A DNA stretch of 64,000 nt from JAEUTH01 sp039931675 (GTDB lineage: Bacteria > Bacteroidota > Bacteroidia > AKYH767-A > OLB10), in contig JBDTRM010000023.1 in the NCBI GenBank assembly GCA_039931675.1, positions 1 through 64,000 of the forward strand, read 5' to 3'. Numbering within the stretch: position 1 is the stretch's first letter; each line of letters starts with the position of its first letter. A program made the position numbers and the translations under genes. Below the pieces are notes generated by a model that made no database searches, was not told the DNA's origin, and saw only the letters and a list, made by a program, of their open reading frames with translations. Shown here in pieces: positions 54,823 to 63,455 of the stretch.

Positions 54823-56265
54823 TTACCCCACACTTCCTTCCAAACTTATCGCCAACAACTTTTGTGCTTCAACAGCAAACTCCATGGGCAATTGATTGAA
54901 CACTTCTTTGCAATATCCATTGACAATAAGTCCTACTGCATCTTCAGTTTTAATGCCGCGTTGATTGCAATAAAAAATCTGGTCTTCGCCAACCTTGCTG
55001 GTGGTTGCTTCGTGTTCAACTTTTGCAGATTTGTTTGAACATTCCAAATAGGGAAATGTGTGCGCTCCGCATTTATCGCCAAGCAACAAACTATCACACT
55101 GTGAAAAATTTCTTGCATTATCTGCATTCTTATGTATTCGCACCAAACCGCGATAACTGTTATTGCTTTTGCCTCCGCTTATTCCTTTTGAAATGATGGT
55201 ACTCTTCGTATTTTTTCCAAGATGTATCATCTTGGTTCCGGTATCGGCTTGCTGCATGTTGTTCGTTACCGCAACAGAATAAAATTCGCCAATCGAATTA
55301 TCACCTTTCAAAATTACGCTTGGATATTTCCATGTGATTGCACTTCCCGTTTCAACTTGAGTCCAACTGATTTTTGCATTTTCATGAGCTATGCCGCGCT
55401 TGGTAACAAAATTATAAATGCCGCCTTTGCCTTCTTTATTTCCTGGATACCAATTCTGTACTGTTGAGTATTTTACTTGTGCATCTTTTAATGAAACTAT
55501 TTCAACTACTGCGGCATGTAACTGATTTTCATCGCGCATGGGTGCAGTGCAACCCTCGAGGTAACTAACATAAGAACCTTCGTCAGCAATAATTAGCGTG
55601 CGTTCAAACTGACCTGTTCCAGCAGAATTTATTCTGAAATAAGTTGATAATTCCATCGGGCAACGAACACCTTTAGGTATGTAACAAAACGAACCGTCAC
55701 TGAATACTGCTGCATTTAATGAGGCATAATAATTATCGGTATAAGGCACAACGCTTCCCATGTATTTTTTTATCAGTTCGGGATAATCATGTACCGCTTC
55801 GCTAAAAGAACAGAAAATAATTCCAAGTTTAGAAAGCTCTTCACGGAAAGTTGTTTTTACAGAAACGCTGTCAATTACTGCATCCACAGCTACTCCTGCC
55901 AAACGCTTTTGTTCCAGTAATGAAATTCCAAGCTTGTCAAATGTTGCTCTTATTTCGGGGTCGAGTTCATCCAAACTATTCAATTCTTTTTTTGGCTTTG
56001 GTGCTGAATAGTAAATTATATCCTGGAAATCAATTTTTGGATAATGAATATGCGCCCATTCAGGTTCCACCATTTTCAGCCAATGACGAAATGCTTTCAA
56101 ACGATACTCCAACATAAATTCTGGTTCATTCTTTTTTGCAGAAATGAAACGCACGATGTCTTCGTTCAAACCTTTAGGTGCAAAGTCTGATTGAAAGTCG
56201 CTCACAAAGCCCCACTTGTATTCGCTTTGCGTTACTTCATCTAATATTTTTAAATCCTCAGTCAT
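54823..56265 (-). CDS. sufB: Fe-S cluster assembly protein SufB
   Basis: 480 residues from ATG 56265 (MTEDLKILDEVTQSEYKWGF), the usual SufB length; the frame opens at 56328 but the extra 21 residues are not family sequence. A scaffold subunit with SVVPYTDNYYASLNAAVFSDGSFCYIPKGVRCPMELSTYFRIN, EGCTAPMRDENQLHAAVVE and the C-terminal FYCNQRGI. Its own downstream partner sufC is displaced by about 0.9 kb of toxin-antitoxin genes. Confidence 0.96.
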   Translation of the reverse strand: MTEDLKILDEVTQSEYKWGFVSDFQSDFAPKGLNEDIVRFISAKKNEPEFMLEYRLKAFRHWLKMVEPEWAHIHYPKIDFQDIIYYSAPKPKKELNSLDELDPEIRATFDKLGISLLEQKRLAGVAVDAVIDSVSVKTTFREELSKLGIIFCSFSEAVHDYPELIKKYMGSVVPYTDNYYASLNAAVFSDGSFCYIPKGVRCPMELSTYFRINSAGTGQFERTLIIADEGSYVSYLEGCTAPMRDENQLHAAVVEIVSLKDAQVKYSTVQNWYPGNKEGKGGIYNFVTKRGIAHENAKISWTQVETGSAITWKYPSVILKGDNSIGEFYSVAVTNNMQQADTGTKMIHLGKNTKSTIISKGISGGKSNNSYRGLVRIHKNADNARNFSQCDSLLLGDKCGAHTFPYLECSNKSAKVEHEATTSKVGEDQIFYCNQRGIKTEDAVGLIVNGYCKEVFNQLPMEFAVEAQKLLAISLEGSVG

Positions 56266-56446
56266 TGTTATTCTTTTATTCCTCGTTTGTTCTATTTGGA
56301 TTGATTCTAAACTTTGTGCTATGGGCAAAAAAATTTTATTGTGATTTATAATTTGTCAATCTCACCCTTGAAACAGATTAAAATTTCCCATTTGTTTATC
56401 TTAGAAATTATTGCTCATGTTTATCTGATATTCGTTGTTTCTAATC

Positions 56447-56518
56447 CTAATTAAGCCCCCAGATAAAGGCGACAATTCCAATTACGCCAGTAGATAAAAA
56501 TAAAATAATTGCTTCCAT
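56447..56518 (-). CDS. 23-residue membrane microprotein
   Basis: MEAIILFLSTGVIGIVAFIW then GLN and TAG. One membrane span. It follows two similar tiny ORFs at 3- and 19-base spacings and shares the ME-start with the one before it. Real coding is inferred from tandem arrangement, not proven. Confidence 0.5.
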   Translation of the reverse strand: MEAIILFLSTGVIGIVAFIWGLN

Positions 56519-56521
56519 TTT

Positions 56522-56635
56522 TTATTTGTCTGATGAAATTTTATCACTCGTGTTTGAGTCATAAAAATAGCGAACATAAATGTAGCCTATCGCTCCTGCT
56601 ATTGCCAAGAATCCGAATAAATAAACTGCTTCCAT
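56522..56635 (-). CDS. 37-residue membrane microprotein
   Basis: MEAVYLFGFLAIAGAIGYIY followed by VRYFYDSNTSDKISSDK. Single membrane span with a charged C-terminal tail. The frame can be extended to 56719, but that extension overlaps the preceding small gene; the internal ATG is preferred. Confidence 0.55.
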   Translation of the reverse strand: MEAVYLFGFLAIAGAIGYIYVRYFYDSNTSDKISSDK

Positions 56636-56654
56636 TTTTTCTGTTTGAAAAAGA

Positions 56655-56762
56655 TTATTTGCTTTTTGACTCTTCTTCTCCTTTTTTATCAAAGAAAGAT
56701 AAATAGATGTTGATACCAACTGCTATTGCCAGAAGAAATAAGAAGAAAATTAAAGTGTCCAT
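56655..56762 (-). CDS. 35-residue membrane microprotein
   Basis: MDTLIFFLFLLAIAVGINIY then LSFFDKKGEEESKSK. A single membrane span and a charged tail. Its ATG overlaps the TAA of the DUF6722-like gene (TAATG), a strong sign of translational coupling and hence of real coding. Confidence 0.6.
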   Translation of the reverse strand: MDTLIFFLFLLAIAVGINIYLSFFDKKGEEESKSK

Positions 56763-56962
56763 TATTTTTTGTTTTTTATATTAAAGAATCTGAATCCAGC
56801 TAATGCAAAAGCTAATGTTACAATAACTCCGATACTTAATATTCCAATTCTTGAAACATCTTCAATTTGAATTACCGAAGCCAAAACAACACCGCCAAAT
56901 ACTAACTTTGAAATATCTAATAAATATTTCCCGATTTCATTCCTGGTTTCTTCTTTAGTCAT
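56762..56962 (-). CDS. DUF6722-like small membrane protein
   Basis: 66 residues: MTKEETRNEIGKYLLDISKL followed by VFGGVVLASVIQ and a second membrane span (IGILSIGVIVTLAFALAGF). The GKYLLDISKxVFGGVVL segment is what I recall for the DUF6722 family. It lies 12 bases downstream of the sufA-like gene, in operon with it. Confidence 0.65.
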   Translation of the reverse strand: MTKEETRNEIGKYLLDISKLVFGGVVLASVIQIEDVSRIGILSIGVIVTLAFALAGFRFFNIKNKK

Positions 56963-56974
56963 ATCCCAATCTAA

Positions 56975-57301
56975 TTACACCGAAAAACTCTCCCCGCATC
57001 CGCAAGTTCTTGAGGCGTTCGGATTGTTGAACACAAATCCTTTTCCGTTTAAGCCATCACTGAATTCCAATTGTGTTCCTACCAAATACAGGAATGATTT
57101 TTTATCACACACTATTTTCATTCCCTTATCTTCAAATATTTTATCATCTGTTTTCAGGTTGTTATCGAAATTCAATTCGTAACTCAAACCTGAACACCCT
57201 CCACCTGCAACTCCTACACGCACAAAAAAGGTCTCATCACGTTGTTCTTTATCACGCAAATCCACCAGTTTTTCTTTTGCCTTATCTGTTATCGTTATCA
57301 T
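56975..57301 (-). CDS. sufA: A-type Fe-S carrier (SufA/IscA/HesB family)
   Basis: 108 residues, full length. Binds and delivers Fe-S clusters. Conserved cysteines: GVAGGGCSGLSYELNF (first Cys) and the C-terminal CGCGESF pair. First gene of the minus-strand SUF run; the divergent spacer to thiL (57302-57487) presumably holds its promoter. Confidence 0.93.
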   Translation of the reverse strand: MITITDKAKEKLVDLRDKEQRDETFFVRVGVAGGGCSGLSYELNFDNNLKTDDKIFEDKGMKIVCDKKSFLYLVGTQLEFSDGLNGKGFVFNNPNASRTCGCGESFSV

Positions 57302-57453
57302 TTTCTGATTGTTAAAAATTATGGTGTAAAGATAGCTATTAATAAGTGTTTTACCAATTTATGAACACGTATAAATAACGGAAATATTCTGCAAAAGTTT
57401 AGTTAAGAGATAAGAGAAATCAGCATTTGTAACCAATAACTAAAAATCAAATC

Positions 57454-57461
57454 TACTTTTG
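57454..57461 (+). promoter_or_regulatory. -7 promoter box (TACTTTTG) of thiL
   Basis: Matches TAnnTTTG, 26 bases before the ATG. A TTTG at 57426-57429 is 24 bases upstream, longer than the usual ~19-base spacing, so the -33 assignment is uncertain. Confidence 0.5.
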
Positions 57462-57487
57462 CGACCTCACTGATAAAATTAAAGGCA

Positions 57488-58528
57488 ATGTTTGAAAATA
57501 AAGAAAACCGCACAGAGTTAGAACAGTTAGGCGAATTTGGATTGATAGAGCACATTGCAAAATCAATCATTATTCGCAATAGCGAAACTAAAAAAGGCAT
57601 TGGTGATGATGCCGCTGTAATTGATAATAAAGGTTATCAAACTGTTGTTACTACCGACCTGTTGCTGGAGGGCGTACACTTCGATTTGACTTATTGCCCT
57701 TTGCGTCATTTGGGCTACAAAGCTGTTGTGGTAAATGTTTCAGACATTTATGCAATGAATGCAATCCCTAAGCAAATTACGGTTGGCCTTGCTCTGTCAA
57801 ACCGTTTTTCTTTGGAGGCAATTGAAGAATTGTATGAAGGTATGGAAATGGCATGTGAGAAATATGGTGTTGATTTGGTTGGTGGTGATACTACGACTTC
57901 AACAAGTGGATTGGTGCTGAGCGTTACCGCTATCGGCAAAGCAAAAGAAGACGATTTGGTGTATCGTGATGGAGCCAAGGAAACTGACTTGGTTTGCGTC
58001 ACAGGGGATTTAGGTGCAGCATATCTCGGTTTGCAATTGCTTAATCGCGAAAAGCAAGTATATCTTGACAATCCAAAGATGCAACCCGATTTTGCTGGCT
58101 ACGATTATTTATTAGAGCGTCAATTAAAACCCGAAGCACAAAAGGAAATTATTGAACTATTAAAGACCATTGGAGTTAAGCCCACCTCAATGATTGATAT
58201 CAGCGATGGACTTTCCTCAGAATTATATCACATCTGTTCGCAAAGTAAAACAGGTTGCAGAATTTATGAGGAGAAAATTCCCATTGATGTAAAAAGCAAT
58301 GAGCTTGCTGAAGAGTTTAATTTGAATCCGTTAACCTGTGCTTTGAATGGTGGCGAAGATTATGAGTTGCTTTTCACAGTTAACATTGGCGACTTTGATA
58401 AAATCAAAAACCAAAAAGACATTCATATTATCGGGCATGTTACCGATGCCCCTTCAGGATTGTTTCTCGTTACCAACAGTAACCAGGAGTTTGAGTTGAA
58501 GGCACAAGGTTGGGATGGGCTGAAGTAA
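57488..58528 (+). CDS. thiL: Thiamine-monophosphate kinase
   Basis: 346 residues. It phosphorylates thiamine phosphate to thiamine diphosphate, the last step of thiamine synthesis. Motifs: LGEFGLIEHIAK, KGIGDDAAVI, TTDLLLEGVHFDLTYCP, VVNVSDIYAMNAIPKQITVGLAL, DLVGGDTTTSTSGLVLSVTAIG and C-terminal LNGGEDYELLFTV. Single gene. Confidence 0.94.
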   Translation: MFENKENRTELEQLGEFGLIEHIAKSIIIRNSETKKGIGDDAAVIDNKGYQTVVTTDLLLEGVHFDLTYCPLRHLGYKAVVVNVSDIYAMNAIPKQITVGLALSNRFSLEAIEELYEGMEMACEKYGVDLVGGDTTTSTSGLVLSVTAIGKAKEDDLVYRDGAKETDLVCVTGDLGAAYLGLQLLNREKQVYLDNPKMQPDFAGYDYLLERQLKPEAQKEIIELLKTIGVKPTSMIDISDGLSSELYHICSQSKTGCRIYEEKIPIDVKSNELAEEFNLNPLTCALNGGEDYELLFTVNIGDFDKIKNQKDIHIIGHVTDAPSGLFLVTNSNQEFELKAQGWDGLK

Positions 58529-58603
58529 GTTTGAGTTTTGAATGAGTGAATAAAGAATCCGGGGAAAAAAGCAATTTAATTTAGCTTGACCAAATACAGT
58601 CTG

Positions 58604-59092
58604 CTAATTTTTAATCACAGGCGGCAACTGATTTATTGAATCGGCAGTAACAAACTGGATTGAACTTGTATTTACACAATGGCGGGTTTCTTTATCGGTA
58701 AATCCTTCATTCAAAAAAACATGACCGAGGTGGCCCTGGCAATTGTTACAAATAATTTCTATGCGGCTACCATCAGCATCGGGTACACGTTTAACTGCTC
58801 CCGGTATTTCATCGTCAAAGCTGGGCCAGCCGCAATGTGAATCAAATTTATCATTTGATTTATAAAGCGGGTTATTGCATCTACGGCATACGTAAATTCC
58901 AGAATCTTTTTTGTTAGTGTATTCACCTGTGTAAGGTGCATCGGTTGCTTTGTGCAGCAGCACACGTTCTTCCTGCGGAGTGAGCTTATTGTATTCCATA
59001 TTTTTTTTATTATTACAACTTAATAATGCTGTTACTAATAACGGTATAAAGCGAGAACTGGTTTTCAAAATTAAAATTTTAATATGATTCAT
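58604..59092 (-). CDS. msrB: Peptide-methionine (R)-S-oxide reductase MsrB, lipoprotein form
   Basis: 162 residues. Repairs oxidised methionine. It has a lipoprotein-type N-terminus (VTALLSC) so acts in the periplasm or at the surface. Zinc-binding pairs C-R-R-C and C-N-N-C, HCGWPSFDDEI, GHLGHVF, and the catalytic Cys in RHCVNTSSIQF. It follows the FkbM methyltransferase gene after 6 bases, forming an operon. Confidence 0.92.
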   Translation of the reverse strand: MNHIKILILKTSSRFIPLLVTALLSCNNKKNMEYNKLTPQEERVLLHKATDAPYTGEYTNKKDSGIYVCRRCNNPLYKSNDKFDSHCGWPSFDDEIPGAVKRVPDADGSRIEIICNNCQGHLGHVFLNEGFTDKETRHCVNTSSIQFVTADSINQLPPVIKN

Positions 59093-59098
59093 TATTAC

Positions 59099-59833
59099 TC
59101 AACACACAAAAAAGAAATTTTGTTTTGAATGTTTTGCAGCATCAAAGTCAATCAGTTTATCTTTATCAAGAATTTTAATTTCATAACCTATATCCTTCAT
59201 CATCTCAAAACAATTTGTTCGGTTTTCGGTGTCCCACAATTCAGCATATACAATAGGTTTGTAAGTCCTCAAAAGCTGCTCTCCACCTTTTAAAACAAAA
59301 TATTCAAAATTCTCAACATCAATTTTAATTGCACCTAATGGCTGTTTCATGTTCTTAAATTCAGGGATGCCATCAAGACTTTTCATAGGAACAGTAAATC
59401 TTACACCTTCATTGTTTTCAGTTATACTTTCATGCACAGCATGACTTAGTCCCTGAAATTTTACATTGTTACGCACGGGCATCACCATTTCCAGTTGACC
59501 ATTTTCTGTACCCAATGCGCACTCAATTATTGTTACATTTTTTAATTTAAAGTATTGCAGTACACGCTTTAGTGCTTTCAAATTATCAGGCATGGGTTCG
59601 AATGAGTAAACCTGCGAATCATTAAACTGTTTGGCAAGATACACTGTCATGATACCGATGTTGGCGCCAATATCAAATATGGCAGTTCCAGGCGGAATTA
59701 ATTTGAGGAAGTACAGAAAATCACTTTCGTTTTTATCATACTTCAATGTCTTTATCTTAAAAACAGAAAACACAAAAAGATAATTCGAAAATCCAAATAA
59801 TTTTTGGAGTATAAGTTTGGCCAGATCTTTCAT
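59099..59833 (-). CDS. FkbM-family methyltransferase
   Basis: 244 residues. SAM-dependent O-methyltransferase fold: PPGTAIFDIGANIGIMTVYLAK (SAM loop ~52-70), VYSFEPMPDNLKALKRV, and GAIKIDVENFEYFVLKGG. Family members often modify glycans or lipids; with a divergent glycosyltransferase next door a role in surface glycan modification is plausible. Confidence 0.85.
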   Translation of the reverse strand: MKDLAKLILQKLFGFSNYLFVFSVFKIKTLKYDKNESDFLYFLKLIPPGTAIFDIGANIGIMTVYLAKQFNDSQVYSFEPMPDNLKALKRVLQYFKLKNVTIIECALGTENGQLEMVMPVRNNVKFQGLSHAVHESITENNEGVRFTVPMKSLDGIPEFKNMKQPLGAIKIDVENFEYFVLKGGEQLLRTYKPIVYAELWDTENRTNCFEMMKDIGYEIKILDKDKLIDFDAAKHSKQNFFFVC

Positions 59834-59927
59834 CGCTATTCAACAGAGGTTTAATTTAGTTTAGTGCCTCTTGCGGTTTATTCTAAATTTGCACGCAAAG
59901 AAAAACATTAATTCACAATACCTGCGG

Positions 59928-61046
59928 TTGAAAATAGCAATAAATACAAGGCATCTTACCAATAAGGGAATTGACGGTATAGGACGCTTTACTTTCGAAA
60001 CCTTTAAAATCATTGTAGAACAGCATCCCGATGTGGAATTTCTTTTTTTGTTTGACAGGGCACATTCGTCTCAATATGTATCATCTGTCAACATAAAACC
60101 AATTATTGTTTATCCGCCAACTGTGCATCCGTGGCTTATAGATTTCTGGTACAATTATTCATTGCCATTTATATTTACAAAGCATAAGCCTGATCTGTTT
60201 GTATCAACAGATGGGCTGCTTTCATTGCGCACTAAAACAAAACAACTTGCAGTGATACATGATTTAAACTTTGTTCACTATCATGACAAATCAAGTAAGT
60301 ATAACGATTTCTTTCTCAATTTTTATCCCAAAAGTGCAGCCATTGCAAAGCGAATAGCCACAGTGAGCGAATATTCAAAACAGGATATAATTGAGCATTA
60401 TAAAATTGATGAAAATAAAATTGATGTGGTTTGTAACGGAGTATCAGCAGCATACTTTCCGATAGATGATGATAAAAAAAGGCAAGTGAAGATAAAGCTT
60501 ACAAAAGGTTGTGACTATTTTATTTTTGTAGGATCGCTTTATGAACGCAAAAACATAAAACGGTTATTAGAAGCCTTTGAAAAATTCAAAACAGATAATG
60601 GTACAAATCATAAATTGGTACTTGCAGGTCGTAAAAGGTGGACGCTAAGCGAAATGGAAGTTTTCTATAATGGGATGCGATTTAAGGATGACATTATTTT
60701 TACCGGCAGATTAAGTGATGAGGAATTGTGCAAAGTATTAGGTGCAGCAACGGCATTAACTTATGTATCATTGTTTGAAGGTTTCGGCATACCAATATTA
60801 GAAGCATTTCATTGCGATGTGCCTGTAATTACATCCAATACTACTTCGATGCCTGAAGTGGCCGGTGCTGCTGCTATATTAGTAAATCCATTAGATGTGG
60901 AAGAAATTGCAACTGCCATGCAAGGTATGATCGCAGATGAAGCACTCCGTATTGGTTTAATTGAAAAGGGTCGGGTACAACGTGAAAAATATTCGTGGCA
61001 ACTCAGTGCTGATCTGTTATGGAAATCTATAGAAAAGTGTTTTTAG
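59928..61046 (+). CDS. GT4-family glycosyltransferase
   Basis: 372 residues from TTG 59928 (reading MKIAINTRHLTNKGIDGIGRF), the usual start of this family; the frame extends to 59871 without family sequence. Two Rossmann-like domains: acceptor side 1-170 (LFVSTDGLLSL, AVIHDLNFVHYHD), donor side with FIFVGSLYERKNIKRLLEAF, and SLFEGFGIPILEAFHCDVPVITSNTTSMPEVAGAAAILVNP carrying the E-x7-E donor motif. Sugar and acceptor unknown. Confidence 0.88.
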   Translation: MKIAINTRHLTNKGIDGIGRFTFETFKIIVEQHPDVEFLFLFDRAHSSQYVSSVNIKPIIVYPPTVHPWLIDFWYNYSLPFIFTKHKPDLFVSTDGLLSLRTKTKQLAVIHDLNFVHYHDKSSKYNDFFLNFYPKSAAIAKRIATVSEYSKQDIIEHYKIDENKIDVVCNGVSAAYFPIDDDKKRQVKIKLTKGCDYFIFVGSLYERKNIKRLLEAFEKFKTDNGTNHKLVLAGRKRWTLSEMEVFYNGMRFKDDIIFTGRLSDEELCKVLGAATALTYVSLFEGFGIPILEAFHCDVPVITSNTTSMPEVAGAAAILVNPLDVEEIATAMQGMIADEALRIGLIEKGRVQREKYSWQLSADLLWKSIEKCF

Positions 61047-61128
61047 AAACATTTGCTTATTTACAGTAAAAAGACAAAACAATATTTCCTGATAATAAGA
61101 GTTTAAGTACTTTGCATTTAGAAAAATT

Positions 61129-63441
61129 ATGAAAACAATACGACTCCTCATTATTATAACATGCTTAGCTTTTTGTTACCAGGTAAAAGCACAGCTTGCT
61201 TTAGGCGAATGGCGTGTGCATTTATCTTATAATGCCACCATTGCAGTTGCTGAATTGAACAACAGAATGTATGCGGCATCAAGAGATGCAGTTTACTATT
61301 TTGATAAGGATGATAATTCAGTAACGGGAATGTCGAAAGTAAGCGGACTGTCTGATTTCGGTGTAACGGCTATGAATAGCAATCCTTATAATAATGTAGT
61401 GGTTATCGCTTATACAAGTTCTAACATTGATCTTATTAAGAATGGAAAAATTATCAACCTATCCGATATTAAACGCAAAACTATTTTAGGCGATAAATCT
61501 ATTCACAGCATTTCTTTCTATAAGCAATTTGCATATATATCCTGCGGCTTTGGTATAGTGGTAATAGATACTGAACGCGAAGAAGTAAAAGAAACATATT
61601 ACCTCGGCCCCGGTGGCACGTCACTTGATATTTTTGGAACTACTGCTGACGGAACCTATCTTTATGCTGCTGCCGAAGATGGAGTTTACATGGCATCATT
61701 AAACGATCCGTTTATAGTTAACTCAGCCAACTGGACAAAAACCCTTTCGGCTGTTGCTAATTCAGGCCCGTTTAATCTTATTGCAGCGTTTGCAGGTAAA
61801 ATTATTGTGAGTCATGATTTAAGCGGAGATGATTCATTGTATTATTATTATAATAATTCATGGACTGCTTTACCACATGTGTACAGTTATCATTCAATAA
61901 AGCCAAAAGGAAATGAGCTGATTGTTTCGTCAACTTACAATGCAATTTTTTTTGATACCAACCTTACGTTTACAGGTTATGTTAGCGCTAATGAAATTCC
62001 AAACCTGAATTGCAATGATGCTATAAAAGATAATAGCGGCACACTATGGTTTGCAGATAATGTGCAGGGAATGATAAAATACAACAGTACATCTGATTAT
62101 GAATCTATTTTTCCGAATGGGCCTAAGTCACCCAAAACAGCAATTGTAAAAATAGTGAATGACGATCTTTGGGTAGGTCATGCAATACGAAATAATAACT
62201 GGCAACCGGCTTATTCCACTTCGGGGTTCTCAAATTTTTCGGCAGGTACCTGGCAGACTTTTGATGGTGCAGCACCTAACAATCCTAATTTAAAAATCAG
62301 TGACGTATGGGATCTTGTAGCAACGGCTGTTGATCCGAATAACAGTAAGCATGTTTATTTTGGTTCATGGGGAAGAGGTCTTTTGGAAAGTAATAATGGT
62401 GATATTTTCCTGTTTGATGCTTCAAATAGCATATTGCATGGCAACCAGTTTGGCGCAGTGCGCGTGGGAGGTTTAGCTTTTGACAATAATAGTAACCTTT
62501 GGATAACCAATTCAGAAAATGATTCATGTCTGAGGGTAAGATTTGCAAATGGCAATTGGAAATCCTACAAATCAAAAATCATTGACCCGTCTTCCATAAT
62601 AGCTGATATATTGGTGGATGATTACAATCAAAAATGGATTAACGTTTACCGTAAAGGTATTTTAGTTTTTAATGATAATAACACTCCCGATAATTTAAAT
62701 GATGATAAGTGGCGTTTCCTCAATGACCAGGCTGGCAGCGGAAATCTGGCAAGCCCAAGCGTGTTTTGCATGACGAAAGATAAAGACGGACAAATATGGA
62801 TGGGAACGGAAAAAGGTGTCTGTGTTTTTTATGCACCGGGTTCAATTTACAGCACTTCAAATTCGGATGCTCAAAAAATATTAATACAGCAGGATGGATA
62901 TTATCAATACTTATTGGAAAAGGAATTTGTAACGGCCATAGCTATTGATGGCGCTAATCGCAAATGGATTGGAACACAATCAGGCGGAGTGTTTTTGATG
63001 AGTGCTGATGGTACAACACAAATTTCAAACTTTAACGAAGATAATAGCCCGTTGCTTTCTAACACCATCATATCAATTGACATAAATGCTACCACCGGTG
63101 AAGTTTTTTTTGGAACTGATCGTGGTGTATGTTCCTATAAAGGTGATGCTATTGAAGGTGGTGAAGGCTGTTCAAATGTATATGTTTATCCAAACCCCAT
63201 TCGCGAAACTTACGAAGGGCCTATTGCAATCACAGGATTAGTGAATAACGGTCGTGTGAAAATTACGGATGTAAGCGGTCATCTCGTTTATGAAACGAAT
63301 GCACTTGGCGGACAAGCTATATGGGATGGAAGAAAATTTGACGGTAACAGGGCGCACACAGGAGTGTATCTTGTTTTATGCAGCGATGATGACGGAACTA
63401 ATACCTGCATCACAAAAATGCTTTTAATAAGCAGCAAGTAA
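61129..63441 (+). CDS. porZ: T9SS component PorZ (two-propeller protein)
   Basis: 770 residues, close to known PorZ length. PorZ delivers the anionic lipopolysaccharide anchor to the PorU/PorV attachment complex. Signal peptide ends VKAQ, then the characteristic LALGEWRVHLSYNATIAVAE and MSKVSGLSDFGVTAMNSNP. Two propellers of two-component-regulator type follow (IWMGTEKGVCVF, KWIGTQSGGVFLM, GEVFFGTDRGVCSY). The C-terminal domain (VYVYPNPIRETYEGPIAITGL) resembles a T9SS tail. This fits the many T9SS cargos in the window. Confidence 0.88.
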   Translation: MKTIRLLIIITCLAFCYQVKAQLALGEWRVHLSYNATIAVAELNNRMYAASRDAVYYFDKDDNSVTGMSKVSGLSDFGVTAMNSNPYNNVVVIAYTSSNIDLIKNGKIINLSDIKRKTILGDKSIHSISFYKQFAYISCGFGIVVIDTEREEVKETYYLGPGGTSLDIFGTTADGTYLYAAAEDGVYMASLNDPFIVNSANWTKTLSAVANSGPFNLIAAFAGKIIVSHDLSGDDSLYYYYNNSWTALPHVYSYHSIKPKGNELIVSSTYNAIFFDTNLTFTGYVSANEIPNLNCNDAIKDNSGTLWFADNVQGMIKYNSTSDYESIFPNGPKSPKTAIVKIVNDDLWVGHAIRNNNWQPAYSTSGFSNFSAGTWQTFDGAAPNNPNLKISDVWDLVATAVDPNNSKHVYFGSWGRGLLESNNGDIFLFDASNSILHGNQFGAVRVGGLAFDNNSNLWITNSENDSCLRVRFANGNWKSYKSKIIDPSSIIADILVDDYNQKWINVYRKGILVFNDNNTPDNLNDDKWRFLNDQAGSGNLASPSVFCMTKDKDGQIWMGTEKGVCVFYAPGSIYSTSNSDAQKILIQQDGYYQYLLEKEFVTAIAIDGANRKWIGTQSGGVFLMSADGTTQISNFNEDNSPLLSNTIISIDINATTGEVFFGTDRGVCSYKGDAIEGGEGCSNVYVYPNPIRETYEGPIAITGLVNNGRVKITDVSGHLVYETNALGGQAIWDGRKFDGNRAHTGVYLVLCSDDDGTNTCITKMLLISSK

Positions 63442-63455
63442 ACTAAGCAAATTTA

